From contig NZ_FXAN01000076.1 of NCBI RefSeq assembly GCF_900176645.1, forward strand, positions 1-38,869: DNA of 38,869 bases. Direction: 5' to 3'. Below, one piece after another: positions 17,122-25,532 of the stretch (positions within the stretch are counted from its first letter, which is position 1; every line of letters starts with the position of its first letter). This DNA is from Burkholderia singularis (GTDB lineage: Bacteria > Pseudomonadota > Gammaproteobacteria > Burkholderiales > Burkholderiaceae). Made by a program: the position numbers and the translations under genes. The notes beneath the pieces were generated by a model. It was not told the origin of the DNA. It made no database searches and saw nothing but the letters and a program-made list of their open reading frames with translations.

Positions 17122-18417
17122 TCAGTTGCGGCCCTGCGCCGGTTGGCGGTATTCCTTGGACTCGGCGTCTTGCGGCCGGTAGGCGCTCAACTCGAAGTAG
17201 TTGCGGAACAGCCGGTCGAGCGAGCGGTACGCGCCGTCGCCGGTCGCGAAGACCGCCTGGATTTGCGCCGGCGCATCGAGATCGGCCAGCTCGCGCTTGA
17301 GAACGTCCCAGACCTGCGCGAACGCATCGACGAAAATGCGCTGGAACCACGGAATGCCCGCTTCGGTGCCGATCAAGTACCAGCTGATCGACTGCGTCAG
17401 CTCGCGCACGCTCTGGCGCACCGCGAAATCCAGCTCGCCGGGCGCACGCATGGTCGACACGTGGCGGATGCTGTTCACGTCGACGATCCCGCCGTCGAGC
17501 ACCAGGTTCTGCGCCATCAGGCAATTGCCGCGGCCGAAGTGCGACGGATCGGTCGGAATCCAGCCGAGCGCGAGAAACTCGGCGGTCAGGCGAATCCAGC
17601 GCTGAATCGCCGTATCCGGGTCCGACAGTTCGCGCAATACCGAATGGCGCTTGTCATACGACACTTCCGGGCCCACGTCGCCGCCGCGCACGTGCATCGC
17701 GCGCAGCGGATAGGACGGGTAGTAGTACACATAAGCGCCCAGATCGTCGCGGATCATCGCTTCGACCAGGGTGGCCGTTCTCGGCGACAGTTGCGGACGC
17801 AGCACGTCGAGCGCGCGCTCACGCACCTCGGTCGGCCAGCGGTACACGAACAGCGGCGTGGGAATCCGGGCCAGGCGCCCGAAGCGGCGGTAATACGCGC
17901 TCTGCAATTGAAGCGCGCAGCGCGCTTCGTCGTCCGCGTCCCACAGCGGATGCACGCCCGGCGGCTTGCCCTCGCTGATCGGGAAACGTTCGAGCTGGTT
18001 CATCAGCGTCAGATCCTCGAGCACGTGGCGGGCCTGTCCGCCGATCGTCCAACTGAAGATGTTCCACATCTCGCCCATGCGCTTCGTGATGCTGCCGAAG
18101 TTCTCGGACACCGGCTCGGTGCCCTTGATCGCGATGTAGCCCTGGCCGTTCGGCACGCTCTTGAGCTTGCCGAGATCGAGATAGAACGCGCGGACGTGGC
18201 GATCCGGCCGCGACACCGGGCCGTAGTCGCCGAACGCCCATTGCTGCTGCACCGGCAATTCGCTGCCGAGCAGGTCGTAGACGTCGTTGAGCGTGGGCTC
18301 GACGGCCGACAGCGCGTCGAAAATTTCCGTCGACTGCTCGCGCAGCGTCCAGATCGGTTCGAGCGAAACGGTTTTCAGGCCGCTTTCGCGGCTCAAAAGT
18401 TCATCCTTGATACGCAC
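17122..18417 (-). CDS. Unrecognised 431-residue protein of the biosynthetic operon
   Basis: I do not recognise this family with confidence. A GTG at 18417 (start VRIKDELLSRES) is preferred because GAAGAGG lies 8 bases upstream; a GTG at 18486 would add 23 residues (454 in all) but has only a weak ribosome site. It is rich in aromatic residues and has no signal peptide or membrane helix. Two segments are suggestive: GYIAIKGTEP (lysine near 98) resembles a kinase-like strand with its ATP-binding lysine, and HFGRGNCLMAQN with GGIVDVNSIRH (about 293-318) has the spacing of a kinase-like catalytic loop and metal-binding aspartate, as in SelO-type pseudokinases. That is a hypothesis only. It lies between asnB and the PKS gene with short gaps, so it is probably a core pathway enzyme. 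Confidence 0.85.
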   Translation of the reverse strand: MRIKDELLSRESGLKTVSLEPIWTLREQSTEIFDALSAVEPTLNDVYDLLGSELPVQQQWAFGDYGPVSRPDRHVRAFYLDLGKLKSVPNGQGYIAIKGTEPVSENFGSITKRMGEMWNIFSWTIGGQARHVLEDLTLMNQLERFPISEGKPPGVHPLWDADDEARCALQLQSAYYRRFGRLARIPTPLFVYRWPTEVRERALDVLRPQLSPRTATLVEAMIRDDLGAYVYYYPSYPLRAMHVRGGDVGPEVSYDKRHSVLRELSDPDTAIQRWIRLTAEFLALGWIPTDPSHFGRGNCLMAQNLVLDGGIVDVNSIRHVSTMRAPGELDFAVRQSVRELTQSISWYLIGTEAGIPWFQRIFVDAFAQVWDVLKRELADLDAPAQIQAVFATGDGAYRSLDRLFRNYFELSAYRPQDAESKEYRQPAQGRN

Positions 18418-18507
18418 GTTGTCCACCTCTTCGATGTCGCGGCCAAACGCGTCAACGGGCGTTCGGCCGCGCAATGTTGGTCGCACGACGTCGGAGCCTT
18501 CGCGGCG

Positions 18508-20352
18508 TCACACGAGCGAGACCCGGTACTCCGACATCCATAGGTCGATCTGATACAGATAGGCGAGGAACTGCGCGTCCTTCGCGTACATGCCGAACCA
18601 GTGCCGGTCTCTCGCCTCGTCGTCGGGCGCGGCGAGCACGCGGTCCAGTTCGGCCGCATCGAGCAGCGGCCGCAGCGGCGACGCCGCATCGCGCAACCGC
18701 TCGGTCAGCAGCGCACGCACGTCGTGCAGATACTTCGGGTTGTGCGTGGTCGGAAACGGGCTCTTCGGCCGCCAGATCACGTCGTCGGGCAAAATGCCCT
18801 GCATCGCATGCCGCAACAGCCCTTTTTCACGGTCGCCGGCGTTCTTCATGGTCCACGGCACGTTCCACAGATACTCGACGATGCGGTGATCGCAGAACGG
18901 CACGCGCACTTCCAGCCCTTCGGCCATGCTCGCCCGGTCCTTGCGATCGAGCATCATCGGCAGCCAGCGGGTGAAGTTGATGTAGAACATTTGGCGGCGG
19001 CGCGCCTCGCCCAGCTCCTCCCCCGGTAATGCCGGGCATTCGGCGATGGTCTGCCGATAATGCTCGGCCACGAGCGCATCGGCATCGAGCCCGTCGCGCA
19101 ACGCCGGCGCGAGCAGCCGCTCGCGGCCGTCCACCATGCGCACCCAAGGAAAGCGCTCGACTTCGTAATCGCGCGCCTGATGAAACCAGCGATAGCCGCC
19201 GAAAATCTCGTCGGCGGTTTCGCCCGACAGCACCACCGTCGAATGTTTCTTGATCTCGCGGCAAAAGAGTTGAAGCGACGCGTCGACTTCCCACATCCCC
19301 GGCAGATCGCGCGAGCGCATCGCGGCGCCGAGCTGCGAAATCAACTCGGACGTATCGAGCAACACGCGACGGTGATTCGTCTGCAAATGGCGGGTGACCT
19401 TGTCCGCCCACGGCGCATCCTCGTCGGGCACGTAATCGGTCGGCTTGAAGTGCGTGCTGTTGTCGACGAAATCGATCGAATACGTATCGAGCTGCTTGCC
19501 CGCTTCCTTGAACACGCCTGCGGAGATCGCGGTGATCGAACTGGAATCGAGCCCGCCCGATACCATCGTGCCCACCGGCACGTCGGACACCAACTGGTTC
19601 GTCACGGCATCGACCACCAGCTCGCGCACGCGCTCGACGGTCGTCTCGAAGCTGTCCTCATGCGGATGGCTTTCGAGTTTCCAGTACTGCCACGTCTCGA
19701 TTCCGCTCGGGCTGTACGTCAGGCACCAGCCCGGCTTCAGTTCGTCGATCTGGCGAAACACGCCAGAGCCCAGCGTGCGCGCCGGCCCGAGAAACAGCAG
19801 CTCGTGAAACGCGTCTACCTTGACTTCGCGCGACACCTGCGGATGCGCGAGAATCGCCTTCATCTCGGAGCCGAACAGCAAGCCGCTATCCAGTTTCGCG
19901 AAGAACAGCGGCTTCACGCCGATCCGGTCCCGCGCCATGAAAAGACGCTTGTCGCTTTCGTCCCAAACGGCGAACGCAAAAATGCCGTTGAGACGGTCCA
20001 GGCAAGCCGGCCCCCATTCGATATACGCCTGCAGCAGCACTTCCGTATCGCAATGCGTCTCGAACCGGCAACCCCGGCTTTCCAGCGCGCGCCGCAATTC
20101 GGGCGTGTTGTAAAGCTCGCCGTTATAGGCAATGACAAAGGTGCGATGACGCGCGTGACGCACCATCGGTTGCGCGCCGTTGGCGGGATCGATGATCGAC
20201 AGACGGCGATGGCCGAGCGCGGCGCGCGCGCTCACCCATTCGCCCGACGCATCCGGACCGCGATGCACGAGGCACGCCGTCATGTTGCGCAACGTCGCGA
20301 CGTGCTCGCGCAAATCGTGACCCCAGTCCACCCAGCCCGTGATGCCGCACAT
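18508..20352 (-). CDS. asnB: Asparagine synthetase (glutamine-hydrolysing) family amidotransferase
   Basis: 614 residues, normal for AsnB. After removal of Met, Cys2 of MCGITGWVDW is the class II glutaminase nucleophile, and RGPDASGEW, YNGELYN and the CDTEVLL segment complete that domain (1 to about 190). The C-terminal half has the ATP pyrophosphatase loop SGGLDSSS near 264 and GETADEIFGGY further on. GGGAGGT sits 6 bases before the ATG. The start lies 2 bases beyond the stop of the synthase-like gene, so the two are translationally linked. Paralogues in biosynthetic clusters amidate carboxylates other than aspartate or close rings; its place here argues for such a role rather than asparagine supply. 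Confidence 0.92.
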   Translation of the reverse strand: MCGITGWVDWGHDLREHVATLRNMTACLVHRGPDASGEWVSARAALGHRRLSIIDPANGAQPMVRHARHRTFVIAYNGELYNTPELRRALESRGCRFETHCDTEVLLQAYIEWGPACLDRLNGIFAFAVWDESDKRLFMARDRIGVKPLFFAKLDSGLLFGSEMKAILAHPQVSREVKVDAFHELLFLGPARTLGSGVFRQIDELKPGWCLTYSPSGIETWQYWKLESHPHEDSFETTVERVRELVVDAVTNQLVSDVPVGTMVSGGLDSSSITAISAGVFKEAGKQLDTYSIDFVDNSTHFKPTDYVPDEDAPWADKVTRHLQTNHRRVLLDTSELISQLGAAMRSRDLPGMWEVDASLQLFCREIKKHSTVVLSGETADEIFGGYRWFHQARDYEVERFPWVRMVDGRERLLAPALRDGLDADALVAEHYRQTIAECPALPGEELGEARRRQMFYINFTRWLPMMLDRKDRASMAEGLEVRVPFCDHRIVEYLWNVPWTMKNAGDREKGLLRHAMQGILPDDVIWRPKSPFPTTHNPKYLHDVRALLTERLRDAASPLRPLLDAAELDRVLAAPDDEARDRHWFGMYAKDAQFLAYLYQIDLWMSEYRVSLV

Positions 20353-20354
20353 GA

Positions 20355-22106
20355 TTACCTCCCGTTGTCTGCGAACGCGGATTGCCGGCTGTCGCTGGCC
20401 GCCGACACGAGATTGCCGAGCGTCTGCGGATTGGCCTCCGGCTGCGTGAACGTGCCGAGATCGCCCATGCACAGCCGATACTCGAGCGCCTCGATCGTCG
20501 CGTTCAGCGTGGCATTGGCGACGCTCGAATTGACCGCGCCCATCTTCCACGTCCGGGAACCGTCGGTGAACTCCAGCACGACGCGAACGCGGCGCCTGCG
20601 GTCGTTGATTGCGCGAATCTTGAAATCGACGAGCCTCGTGCCCGCCAGCTCGGGGAAAAACTCGCTGCAGCGTGCGACGAAACCCTCGACCAGATGATTG
20701 AGCGACGCCTTGTCGTTCGTCAGTGAAAATTGCACGCGCTCGCCGACGATCGGATCCCGGCCGGACATAAAGTCGAAAACGCCGTCGAACTCGATCGTGC
20801 TGGCGCCGATCGGCACCCCCCAGTCCGGCAGATCGGCGCGGTTGTCCGCCAACGCGGAAATCGCGCCGCCGATGGCCGCGTCCGGCGCGGCCTCGTCCGC
20901 CAATTTGACGGACAGCCGGTTCACCTGGATACGGCGGCTCGTCTTCCCGCAATGCCGCAGCAGCATCAGGACGAGCGATTCCTCGGACGAGTTGAATTCG
21001 AAACCGCCGAACTCGAGTTCCTTGACGAGCCGCACGAGCCCTTCGAGATCGCGGTCGGCGAACAGATGGTCGAGCCGATGCTTGCGCAGGAAGCTGTTCA
21101 GGTTGCTCTTGCCCGAAACTTCCGACACGACAATGTCGCTGCGATTGCCGACGAGTGCGGGATCGATGTGTTCGTAAGTTCGCTTTAGCTTCAGGAAGCC
21201 GTCGACATGCACGCCTGCCTTGTGCGTGAACGCGAGCGATCCGACATACGGATGGAACGCGGGCGGCTCGGCCTGCAACAACTCCGCGACTTCCTGCGAC
21301 AGCCGCGTCAATTGCTGCAGCTTGCCCGGCTCGAGGATCGGGTAGCCGAGTTTCAGTTGCAGATTGGGAATGACCGTGCAGAGGTCGGCCATCCCGCAGC
21401 GCTCGGAATACCCGTTGACCGTCCCCTCGACGATCTTCACGCCGTTCTGCACCGCGGCGATCGTGTTGGCGACGCCGCAGCCCGTATCGTTATGGCAATG
21501 AACGGCGAACTCGATATCGAACGACCGGGTGACAGTGGATACGATCGAGGCCACTTCGTGCGGAAAGCAGCCGCCGTTCGTATCGGCCAGATCGATCCAA
21601 TCGACGCCGGCTTGAACCGCGGTCTCGATCAGCTTCATCGCGCCGGACGGATTCTCCTTGTACGCGTCGAAGAAATGCTCGAAGCCGAAGCTGACCTCTT
21701 CCATGTGCTTCTTGAGGAAGCGGATCGATTCGTACACCGATTCGAGATTCTCTTCCGGCGAGATGCCGAGCACCTCGCTCACGTGCAAATCCCAGCCCTT
21801 GCCGAAGATGTGCCCGTAAGGAATGCCGGTGCGCACGAGCGCGTTGAGGCTCGCGTCGTCCTCCGCCCGGCTCGACGCGCGCTTGGTGCGCCCGAAGGCG
21901 ACGACCTTGATCTTCTTCAGCGGCAGCGCCTTCAGCTCCTGGAAAAAGAGCGTGTCCTTGGCGTTCGAGCCGGGCCATCCGCCCTCGGTGTACGTAAACC
22001 CGATGTCGTCCAACAGCTCCGTGATTCGCAGCTTGTCTTGTACCGAAAAGGAGACTCCGGACGCCTGAGCCCCCTCCCTCAACGTGCAGTCGTAGATCTT
22101 GATCAT
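20355..22106 (-). CDS. Citramalate/2-isopropylmalate synthase-like (HMGL/LeuA superfamily) enzyme
   Basis: 583 residues from the ATG at 22106 ([14 protein letters not shown]). The TIM barrel covers about 1-290 and follows the CimA-type pattern: [57 protein letters not shown], then the metal histidines in VHCHNDTG near 200 and [14 protein letters not shown] linker and a LeuA-type regulatory/dimer domain follow (about 440-560). The metal ligand that is normally Asp in LRDG is Glu here (residue 11), as in fungal homocitrate synthases. The reaction expected is aldol condensation of acetyl-CoA (or another acyl-CoA) with a 2-oxoacid. It precedes asnB by 2 bases and follows the amidohydrolase by 22. 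Confidence 0.9.
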   Translation of the reverse strand: MIKIYDCTLREGAQASGVSFSVQDKLRITELLDDIGFTYTEGGWPGSNAKDTLFFQELKALPLKKIKVVAFGRTKRASSRAEDDASLNALVRTGIPYGHIFGKGWDLHVSEVLGISPEENLESVYESIRFLKKHMEEVSFGFEHFFDAYKENPSGAMKLIETAVQAGVDWIDLADTNGGCFPHEVASIVSTVTRSFDIEFAVHCHNDTGCGVANTIAAVQNGVKIVEGTVNGYSERCGMADLCTVIPNLQLKLGYPILEPGKLQQLTRLSQEVAELLQAEPPAFHPYVGSLAFTHKAGVHVDGFLKLKRTYEHIDPALVGNRSDIVVSEVSGKSNLNSFLRKHRLDHLFADRDLEGLVRLVKELEFGGFEFNSSEESLVLMLLRHCGKTSRRIQVNRLSVKLADEAAPDAAIGGAISALADNRADLPDWGVPIGASTIEFDGVFDFMSGRDPIVGERVQFSLTNDKASLNHLVEGFVARCSEFFPELAGTRLVDFKIRAINDRRRRVRVVLEFTDGSRTWKMGAVNSSVANATLNATIEALEYRLCMGDLGTFTQPEANPQTLGNLVSAASDSRQSAFADNGR

Positions 22107-22128
22107 GCTGCCCCCGGTATGCGGCCGC

Positions 22129-23286
22129 TCAGTTTTTGAGGATGCCGTAGAAATGGCCGGCGTTCTCATACGTGATCTTGCGCATCACGTCGTCCGACAG
22201 TCCGCTGAACTGCTCGGCAAACACCTTGGCCGATTCGGGCCACGTGCCGTCCGAGTGCGGATAGTCGGAGCCCCACATGAGCGTCTCGACGCCAAGATCC
22301 TCGACCAGCTTGAAGCCGATCCGGTCGGTCTGGAAGCACGCCTTGCACTGGCGCCGCCAGTATTCGCTCGGCAGCATCTTCAGCTCGAGATCCTGGAAAC
22401 GTCCCTTGAATTCGTGATCCATCCGCTCGAGCACGTAAGGCAGCCAGCCCAGGCCGCTTTCGCCCAGCACGACGCGCAGGTTCGGATGACGCTCGAGCAC
22501 GCCCGAGCCGATCAGCGCCGCCAGCGGATGCACGAGGCTCATCTGGAAGCCGGTCACGCTCGTGAAGAACGCGGCGCGCTTGGCTTGCCCCTGGACGTCG
22601 ATTTCCTCGAGCGTCAACGGCAGCGAGCGGAAGCAGTGAATGTGCAGCGGCAGGCCCGATTCCGCGATCGTGCGCCACAGCGGCTCCCAGCTCGGATGCC
22701 AGAGCGGACGCGTCTCACGGCTCATCGCGAGATTCACGCCGACGATGCCGGACTTGCGATATTCGGCGATGCGGCGCACTTCCTGAACGGCGGCGTCCAC
22801 ATCCGAATCGTTCAACGCGGCCAGGCCGTAGAGCCGGCCGCTCGAGCCCTTGCAGAAATCGACGAGCCAATCGTTGTAGATGCGGCACATTTCGATCGCG
22901 GCTTCCGGATCTTCCATGCGCATCAGCGTTTCGGCGGCAAGGCCGTACACGACGTCGGCGTCGACTCCGTCGAGATCCATGTCCTCCTGCCGCAGCACCG
23001 GATCGCTCACGCGGCGGCGACCGTTCGCGGCATCCCGATACAGGCCGGTCGCAGCCATGATGTCGATCTTCGCATTGCTGCCCGGCACGTATTTCTGGCC
23101 ATACGGACCGAAGCCGCACACGTAGCCCAGCCAGGTTTTCTTGTGGTTCGTCCAATACGGATCTTCCGCTTCGACCACGAACGGCATCCGGTCTTTCAAA
23201 TCGGACCGGGCATTTTTGGTGAATAAATCCGACGGCAGCCAATGCAGGTCGATATGCGAGTCAGCGGAAATTCTATTGAAGGTCAT
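22129..23286 (-). CDS. Amidohydrolase-2 family metal-dependent hydrolase or decarboxylase
   Basis: 385 residues. The protein begins MTFNRISADSHIDLHWLP, where DSH is the first metal-binding element, and ends with LMWGSDYPHSDGTWPES (about 338-354), which supplies the catalytic aspartate typical of amidohydrolase-2 (ACMSD-like) proteins. The family includes non-oxidative decarboxylases and C-C or C-N hydrolases, so the exact reaction is unknown. AGGA lies about 9 bases before the ATG. This is the first gene of the minus-strand biosynthetic operon, and the long AT-richer leader upstream of it is the best place for the operon's promoter. Confidence 0.88.
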   Translation of the reverse strand: MTFNRISADSHIDLHWLPSDLFTKNARSDLKDRMPFVVEAEDPYWTNHKKTWLGYVCGFGPYGQKYVPGSNAKIDIMAATGLYRDAANGRRRVSDPVLRQEDMDLDGVDADVVYGLAAETLMRMEDPEAAIEMCRIYNDWLVDFCKGSSGRLYGLAALNDSDVDAAVQEVRRIAEYRKSGIVGVNLAMSRETRPLWHPSWEPLWRTIAESGLPLHIHCFRSLPLTLEEIDVQGQAKRAAFFTSVTGFQMSLVHPLAALIGSGVLERHPNLRVVLGESGLGWLPYVLERMDHEFKGRFQDLELKMLPSEYWRRQCKACFQTDRIGFKLVEDLGVETLMWGSDYPHSDGTWPESAKVFAEQFSGLSDDVMRKITYENAGHFYGILKN

Positions 23287-23682
23287 GGCAATTCGTCCTA
23301 TTTTGCGTTTGAGATCAGGTGCTCAAGAAATAATCTATGAAGCATGGCCAGCTAAACAGTCGCCAATCATTTTCATAAACTGAATTGGAACGCCTAATTC
23401 CCGGATTCGGCGTATTGCTCTGATTCCGATCCGATTATTTTTAATACAACTCTCCGTCATAACAGGAGATACGGCTTTACCACTCGAACCAGCTCTCGAC
23501 GTGCGAATGGCCGATAGAAAAAACACGATGGCGACCGCCAGCCTCCCTGGTATCAGGGACGCGGGAATCACGGCATATGGCGTTCGCGGGCACGGACCGT
23601 CAGCCAACGCGCGCCGGCACGCGGCAGCGCGTTTGCATGAATTTTCCGTTTAAGATGTCCTAATTCCGGATAACATCACCCT

Positions 23683-23704
23683 TTCAAATATCCGACTATT
23701 TGAA
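23683..23704. promoter_or_regulatory. Perfect 8-bp-arm palindrome, operator candidate
   Basis: TTCAAATA, six bases, TATTTGAA. The symmetry is perfect over both arms and the 22-base size suits a dimeric regulator. It lies about 400 bases upstream of the first operon gene. A minus-strand TTGAAA element overlaps its lower-coordinate arm, so it may cover a promoter. Confidence 0.5.
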
Positions 23705-23830
23705 CAGCACAAAAACACCGTCATTTTTCCGGTTTATTGGCGTCAGTAAAATCCATCCCGATTTATTTGACACCGTCTCGACCAATCGACGGGAAAAAGA
23801 ATAATCAGAAACCAAATCGGGTGAAAGTTT

Positions 23831-23862
23831 GTTTTGTCTCAAGATTCAGCCGTTTTGTCTCA
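23831..23862. promoter_or_regulatory. Tandem GTTTTGTCTCA repeats spaced by 21 bp
   Basis: GTTTTGTCTCA occurs at 23831-23841 and again at 23852-23862. The start-to-start distance of 21 is two helical turns, which places both copies on the same face of the DNA, as is common for activator sites. Read toward the operon they are TGAGACAAAAC. The protein that binds is unknown. Confidence 0.45.
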
Positions 23863-24142
23863 TTGGATCTCGCACCCTGTTTCCCTCTCTGATGCGCTGC
23901 CGTCGTCCCGCATTGCGCGGGCCCCGCGCGTGCATTTGCGGCGTCGCGGCGGCCGCGCTCAACCCGCGAACGGCAATTTCCCAACGCTGCTCGCACGCTC
24001 ACGCGCGAGACTCGACCAAAAGGTCACAGGCAATACAACGCCCTGATAGGCTCGATGCACGGTTTGCCGCTCAGCATCGAAGGGTGATGCGCCAACCCAC
24101 GTCAGCAGGATTTCGACGGCGAGCGAACGTCCAACCAGCGGC

Positions 24143-24159
24143 TCCCGAAAAATCTCACC
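24143..24159 (-). repeat. Outlying origin-type iteron
   Basis: On the minus strand this reads GGTGAGATTTTTCGGGA, preceded by AAA, a perfect match to the consensus of the array at 37551-38476. It is intergenic, about 13 kb from that array and in inverted orientation. Confidence 0.75.
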
Positions 24160-24250
24160 TTTAAAAAAACCGGTATCCATTGAAACGTCCCGCCAGCTCC
24201 GAGCCGGAACGCGTGGGCGCTCCGGCTCGACACGGAAACGGCCGTGCGGC

Positions 24251-24868
24251 TCAAGGCACGTTGTTGTATTCGATGAAACCTGGCCGCGCGGCGAGCCGCT
24301 CAAAGTATGCAGACACGGCCGGCAATTCCGGCTTGTCGAACGGCGTGCGCAACCAACGATTCACCGACAAGCCGATCACGATATCCGCCAGCGTATAGTC
24401 CGGCCCCACGACAAAGGCGCCCGTCTTGCCGAGTTGCGCATCGAGAAGCGTCATGCGCTGCGCCCACGCATCGCATGACGCGCGGATCTGCGCGGCATCC
24501 TGATACGCCGGTTGCTGGCGTATCAGCCCGAGAAACGCGTAGACCCAGGCGGGATTGAGCGTCGTTGCCTGCCAGTCGAGCCATTGGTCGACGCGCGCCC
24601 GTGCCTGCGGCTCGTCCGGATACAAATGCGCGCCGCCGTAGCGGTTCGCGAGATAGCGGATGATCGCGTTCGATTCCCAAAGCACGAAATCGCCGTCCTC
24701 GAGCACCGGCACGAGGCCGTTCGGATTGCGCGCAAGGAACTCGGGCGTCTGCGTCGACTGAAACCCGATGCCCCAATCCTCGCGCTCGTAGTCGAGCCGC
24801 AGTTCCGCGCATGTCCACAGCACCTTGCGCACGTTGATCGACGATGTCTTACCGAGTACTTTCAGCAT
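24251..24868 (-). CDS. Glutathione S-transferase family protein
   Basis: 205 residues from [21 protein letters not shown] lies 7 bases upstream, which decides against longer in-frame starts. The N-terminal thioredoxin-like domain has [22 protein letters not shown], the proline and glutamate-serine pair that bind glutathione. The C-terminal helical domain contains [13 protein letters not shown], the conserved N-capping box. The SS near residue 9-10 fits a serine-type active site. It is unlikely to be part of the operon, whose first gene is about 960 bases downstream. Confidence 0.92.
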   Translation of the reverse strand: MLKVLGKTSSINVRKVLWTCAELRLDYEREDWGIGFQSTQTPEFLARNPNGLVPVLEDGDFVLWESNAIIRYLANRYGGAHLYPDEPQARARVDQWLDWQATTLNPAWVYAFLGLIRQQPAYQDAAQIRASCDAWAQRMTLLDAQLGKTGAFVVGPDYTLADIVIGLSVNRWLRTPFDKPELPAVSAYFERLAARPGFIEYNNVP

Positions 24869-25010
24869 CGGACGCCCTTTGATCGAGAAGAGTGGAAAAC
24901 GATTGTAGAAACGCGCCGCGTGCACCGACAGATACAGTTCCCACGGGCGCGGGCAGGACAGCGGAACAGGACGAATGCAGGCCGCGAATGGCAAGCGCGC
25001 GATGCAACGC

Positions 25011-25448
25011 TCACCAGAGACCCGGCACGAGCCGCCAGCGCACCGTATCGCAATACGCGCGACAGCCTTCGAGATGCGTGTTCAGATAGCGTTCCTCGTC
25101 GATCAGCCGCACAACGATGACGGTGGCGAGCAGCACCGTCAACACAGCCGCCCAGCGCGATTGCAGCGCGATCCGGCTCCCGAAAAGTATCACCAATGCC
25201 GCCGAGTACAGCGGATGGCGGACCCGGCCATACGGCCCGGTCGACACGACCGTCTGCTCCTGGCTGACCTCGATCACGCTCGATGCAAAACTGTTTTCGC
25301 GCAGCGTATAGAAGCACAGCACGAAACCCGCCGTCACCAAGCCATTGCCAATGAGCACCGCCGCCCAACGCAGAGCCGATTCTAATCTTCCGTAAACCCA
25401 TAAAATGCACGAACCAAGGATGAGACGTGTGAAGACGAGACGACCCAA
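25011..25448 (-). pseudogene. 5'-truncated isoprenylcysteine carboxyl methyltransferase-like membrane protein
   Basis: An open frame of about 145 codons begins at a TTG with no ribosome site. The C-terminal half is well kept: RENSFASSVIEV, VVSTGPYGRVRHPLY, and [29 protein letters not shown] match the S-adenosylmethionine-binding end of the ICMT/PEMT-like family. Those proteins usually have about 200 residues with two further N-terminal helices. Here the frame stops matching just before the divergent ttuC leader, so the beginning seems to have been lost. It may be a decaying copy. A shortened working gene with a non-standard start cannot be excluded. Confidence 0.55.
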
Positions 25449-25532
25449 CCATCGCTCACGCCGCCCGGCCGCGCGATGCGCCGCCCGGCCGGCTCAAGCC
25501 CGCAGGAGGATGGACACGATGAGGCACCCAGC

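Larger units (their letters stand above)
23287..24250. other. Long intergenic leader of the biosynthetic operon
   Basis: About 960 bases without a gene I can support. The part from about 23290 to 23860 is clearly richer in A+T than its surroundings. It holds the palindrome at 23683-23704, the tandem pair at 23831-23862 and, nearer the GST gene, one perfect origin-type iteron at 24143-24159. A short open frame at 23335-23607 on the minus strand has no ribosome site and no recognisable family. Confidence 0.6.

Noticed and set aside
18508..20952. Longer 814-codon version of the asparagine synthetase
   Set aside because: Cys2 must follow the initiator Met for glutaminase activity, and the ATG at 20352 has GGGAGGT; the extension is shadow coding over the synthase gene.
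23335..23607. A 90-codon minus-strand frame in the operon leader
   Set aside because: No ribosome site, no recognisable family, and it lies in AT-rich regulatory DNA. An internal start giving about 41 residues is possible but unsupported.
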